Source: Segatella hominis (GTDB lineage: Bacteria > Bacteroidota > Bacteroidia > Bacteroidales > Bacteroidaceae). Taken from it: a DNA stretch of 36,290 nt. The position numbers and the translations under genes were made by a program. The notes under the pieces were generated by a model. That model had not been told where the DNA came from. It saw only the letters and a list, made by a program, of their open reading frames with translations, and searched no databases. The DNA lies in contig NZ_SGVY01000036.1 of assembly GCF_004535825.1 (NCBI RefSeq), positions 1 to 36,290 on the forward strand. Reading direction: 5' to 3'. Positions within the stretch are counted from its first letter, which is position 1; every line of letters starts with the position of its first letter. Below are positions 34,897 through 36,290 of this stretch, piece by piece.

Positions 34897-34947
34897 GGGG
34901 CATCTTTGTTTCTTGAAAAGAGACAAAGGTGTCCCTATCATTTTTTT
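34897..34947 (+). terminator. rho-independent terminator after cyuA
   Basis: Arms 34897-34909 and 34923-34935 pair over 13 positions with two G-U type mismatches, then a run of seven T's (34941-34947). It separates cyuA from the recombinase gene. Confidence 0.85.
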
Positions 34948-34973
34948 ATAAACATCGTAAGTACACAACAATT

Positions 34974-35933
34974 ATGGCAAGAAGCAAGAAAACATCAGAG
35001 TCACTATTTTCATTCATGAACCTTCTCATCGCCCTGTTGCTGAAAAATGGTCAACTCCGTACCATGCTGCATTATAAGGCAACCCTCAACAGCTATATGC
35101 GATTCCGAGCAGGCAAGGACATTACCTTCAAAGAGATAGATGCGGAAGAGGTGCAATCCTACGAGGCATATTTGAAGAACGTGGCGAAAGTATGCAACAA
35201 TACCAGCTCCTTCTACCTTCGCATACTCCGTGCTGCCTACAACAAAGCCGTGGAGAAAGGTTATACCACTCAGCAAAACCCTTTCAAGAACGTCTATACA
35301 GGCATCGCCAAGACCAACAAACGAGCCATTCCTACAGAATCTGTCAGCAGCATCAAGCACATGGAATCCGCCAAAGATCTCACACCCAAACAAGAGCTTG
35401 CAAGAGACACATTCCTGATGTGCTTCTATCTGCGAGGCATCTCATTTATAGACTTAGCGCATCTGCGCAAGTCCAACCTCAAAGACGGTTTTGTCTCTTA
35501 TACCCGAAGCAAGACAGGGCAACGCATTTCCATCCGCTGGGAGAAGGATATGCAGGATATTGTTGATAAATACCAAGCGCAAACTGCCTCTTCTCCTTAT
35601 CTCTTTCCTTTTCTTGCAGATTGTGCTACCAACAGCAAGAATGAGACAATGCAAGACAAGAGACAGGACGAGTTGCGCCTATACCATAATGCAGAGTCAC
35701 GCATCACATACCATCTCAAAAAGTTGGGGGCGAAAATGGGTATCAATGGTAAACTGACTCTTTATGTCGCACGCCACTCATGGGCTACTACGGCAAGAGA
35801 TAAAAATATTTCGATTTCTGTCATTAGTAAGGCTTTAGGGCACAATTCTGAAATCACAACCCAAATATATCTCCGTTCCATTCAATCCTCAGAAGTGGAT
35901 GATGCCAACGCAGAAATACTTGCGTTGCTCTAA
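34974..35933 (+). CDS. tyrosine recombinase, probable DNA invertase
   Basis: A 319-residue tyrosine recombinase of the Bacteroidales type. ATG 34974 (MARSKKTSES) is preferred over the longer frame, which runs through the terminator tail. The N-terminal half is a SAM-like core-binding domain. The catalytic set is Arg154 (FYLRGISF), Lys180 (SKTGQ), Arg267 (VARHSWAT), His290 (LGH) and Tyr299 (IYLRS). The usual His of HxxR is Tyr264. The gene is immediately upstream of a pair of inverted repeats at 35989-36195, the arrangement of enzymes that flip a nearby promoter segment. No other phage or conjugative gene is visible, so a resident invertase fits better than an integrase. Confidence 0.9.
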   Translation: MARSKKTSESLFSFMNLLIALLLKNGQLRTMLHYKATLNSYMRFRAGKDITFKEIDAEEVQSYEAYLKNVAKVCNNTSSFYLRILRAAYNKAVEKGYTTQQNPFKNVYTGIAKTNKRAIPTESVSSIKHMESAKDLTPKQELARDTFLMCFYLRGISFIDLAHLRKSNLKDGFVSYTRSKTGQRISIRWEKDMQDIVDKYQAQTASSPYLFPFLADCATNSKNETMQDKRQDELRLYHNAESRITYHLKKLGAKMGINGKLTLYVARHSWATTARDKNISISVISKALGHNSEITTQIYLRSIQSSEVDDANAEILALL

Positions 35934-35988
35934 GTGAAAATGCGAATCAAAATAAGGAATATGGCGGATTGAACCAAAATGAACCAAC

Positions 35989-36018
35989 TTTCTGAGTCTC
36001 TATGTAAGAGATATAGAA
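35989..36018. repeat. left inverted repeat of an invertible segment
   Basis: The core tctctatgtaagagata (35997-36013) is the exact reverse complement of 36171-36187. Over 30 bp, 26 positions agree with the right repeat. The core itself is palindromic (tctct-atgta-agaga), like the paired arms bound by two recombinase monomers. Confidence 0.8.
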
Positions 36019-36170
36019 TCACACTGCAAAAATACGAAAAAATATTGTAAATAAGCGAATTATGCGTGTTAAAAATTTAATATCACACCATAAAACTCAA
36101 CAATTATTCGGTAATATTTTTGGATAAGTCTTGATTCCCTCAGATTATCAGGAAGTTACGAAGTTTTCTG
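36014..36170. promoter_or_regulatory. predicted 157-bp invertible promoter segment
   Basis: An AT-rich segment between the inverted repeats with no open frame. It holds two opposed -7 boxes: TATTTTTG followed by CA on the minus strand (36034-36027) and TATTTTTG on the plus strand (36115-36122). Both -33 regions are weak. In the present orientation the better box (followed by CA) faces the recombinase, i.e. away from whatever lies to the right. Confidence 0.65.
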
Positions 36171-36195
36171 TATCTCTTACATAGAGATACGGAAA
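36166..36195. repeat. right inverted repeat of an invertible segment
   Basis: The core tatctcttacatagaga (36171-36187) is the reverse complement of the left core. It is an even better palindrome: gtatctct-tacat-agagatac with 8-bp arms and a 5-bp centre. The remaining 95 bp to the window edge show no open frame longer than 13 codons. Confidence 0.8.
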
Positions 36196-36290
36196 ATGAA
36201 TAGAATAAGAACTATAAATATGGCTTTCATATAAGCAGAGCGTATGACACACAATTTGCTAAACACGGGCTTGCTTGCATCATGTATGCA

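Noticed and set aside
34896-34947. CATCTTTG as a -7 box for the recombinase
   Set aside because: It lies inside the arm of the cyuA terminator and departs from the consensus at the TA.

Overview
The window looks like a chromosomal segment of a gut Bacteroidales, most like Prevotella/Segatella (for example the S. copri group). Most promoters that can be read carry the Bacteroidetes -7 box TAnnTTTG, usually followed by CA, and several also have a TTG or TTTG about 20 bp upstream. Shine-Dalgarno sites are mostly absent. The proteins are Bacteroidales types: a tricorn-like S41 protease, FISUMP-like and lipoprotein genes with AQ or lipobox leaders, a DUF4143 ATPase, a flavodoxin-DUF2023 pair and a dxs-trkA-trkH run. 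No rRNA, tRNA, insertion sequence or CRISPR array was seen.

Layout. 1-1.3 kb: the start of a divergent gene at the left edge, then a flavodoxin-DUF2023 operon ending in a hairpin. 1.4-6.4 kb: a secreted tricorn-like protease and a DUF4143 ATPase, the latter bordered by two direct copies of a dispersed repeat. 6.4-13.7 kb: an accessory region holding two paralogous TM2-TM2-DUF2752 cassettes. A FISUMP-like protein, an unknown secreted protein and a small Cys-rich protein lie between them, with two lipoproteins upstream. 13.7-17 kb: a small pseudogene, a uracil-DNA-glycosylase-like protein, a strongly structured noncoding RNA (6S-like is the leading idea), a small conserved protein and a membrane-anchored Ser/Thr kinase. 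17-19.5 kb: cysK and metY (sulfur assimilation). 19.9-22.6 kb: lactate permease and an EamA exporter. 22.7-25.7 kb: an ABC-type ATPase plus DUF4435/TOPRIM pair, and a RhuM-family protein. 25.8-31.7 kb: mannose-6-phosphate isomerase, then dxs-trkA-trkH as a coupled operon. 32-34.9 kb: a secreted C1 peptidase (aminopeptidase C type) and a cysteine desulfidase-like enzyme. 35-36.3 kb: a tyrosine recombinase next to a 157-bp segment bounded by inverted repeats.

How the parts may work together. The right end has the architecture of a phase-variable invertible promoter: recombinase, paired inverted repeats that are each a recombinase-like palindrome, and promoter-like boxes facing both ways. Its target gene would lie just beyond the window. 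The duplicated TM2/DUF2752 cassettes share an intercistronic mRNA hairpin and are the most unusual protein system here. In the second cassette the DUF2752 start looks frame-shifted. Sulfur metabolism recurs: cysK and metY assimilate sulfide, and the cyuA-like gene downstream of a secreted peptidase would degrade cysteine. Several intergenic spacers carry short tandem repeats with periods of 20, 23 or 33 bp, and a 35-bp sequence recurs exactly three times on one strand.
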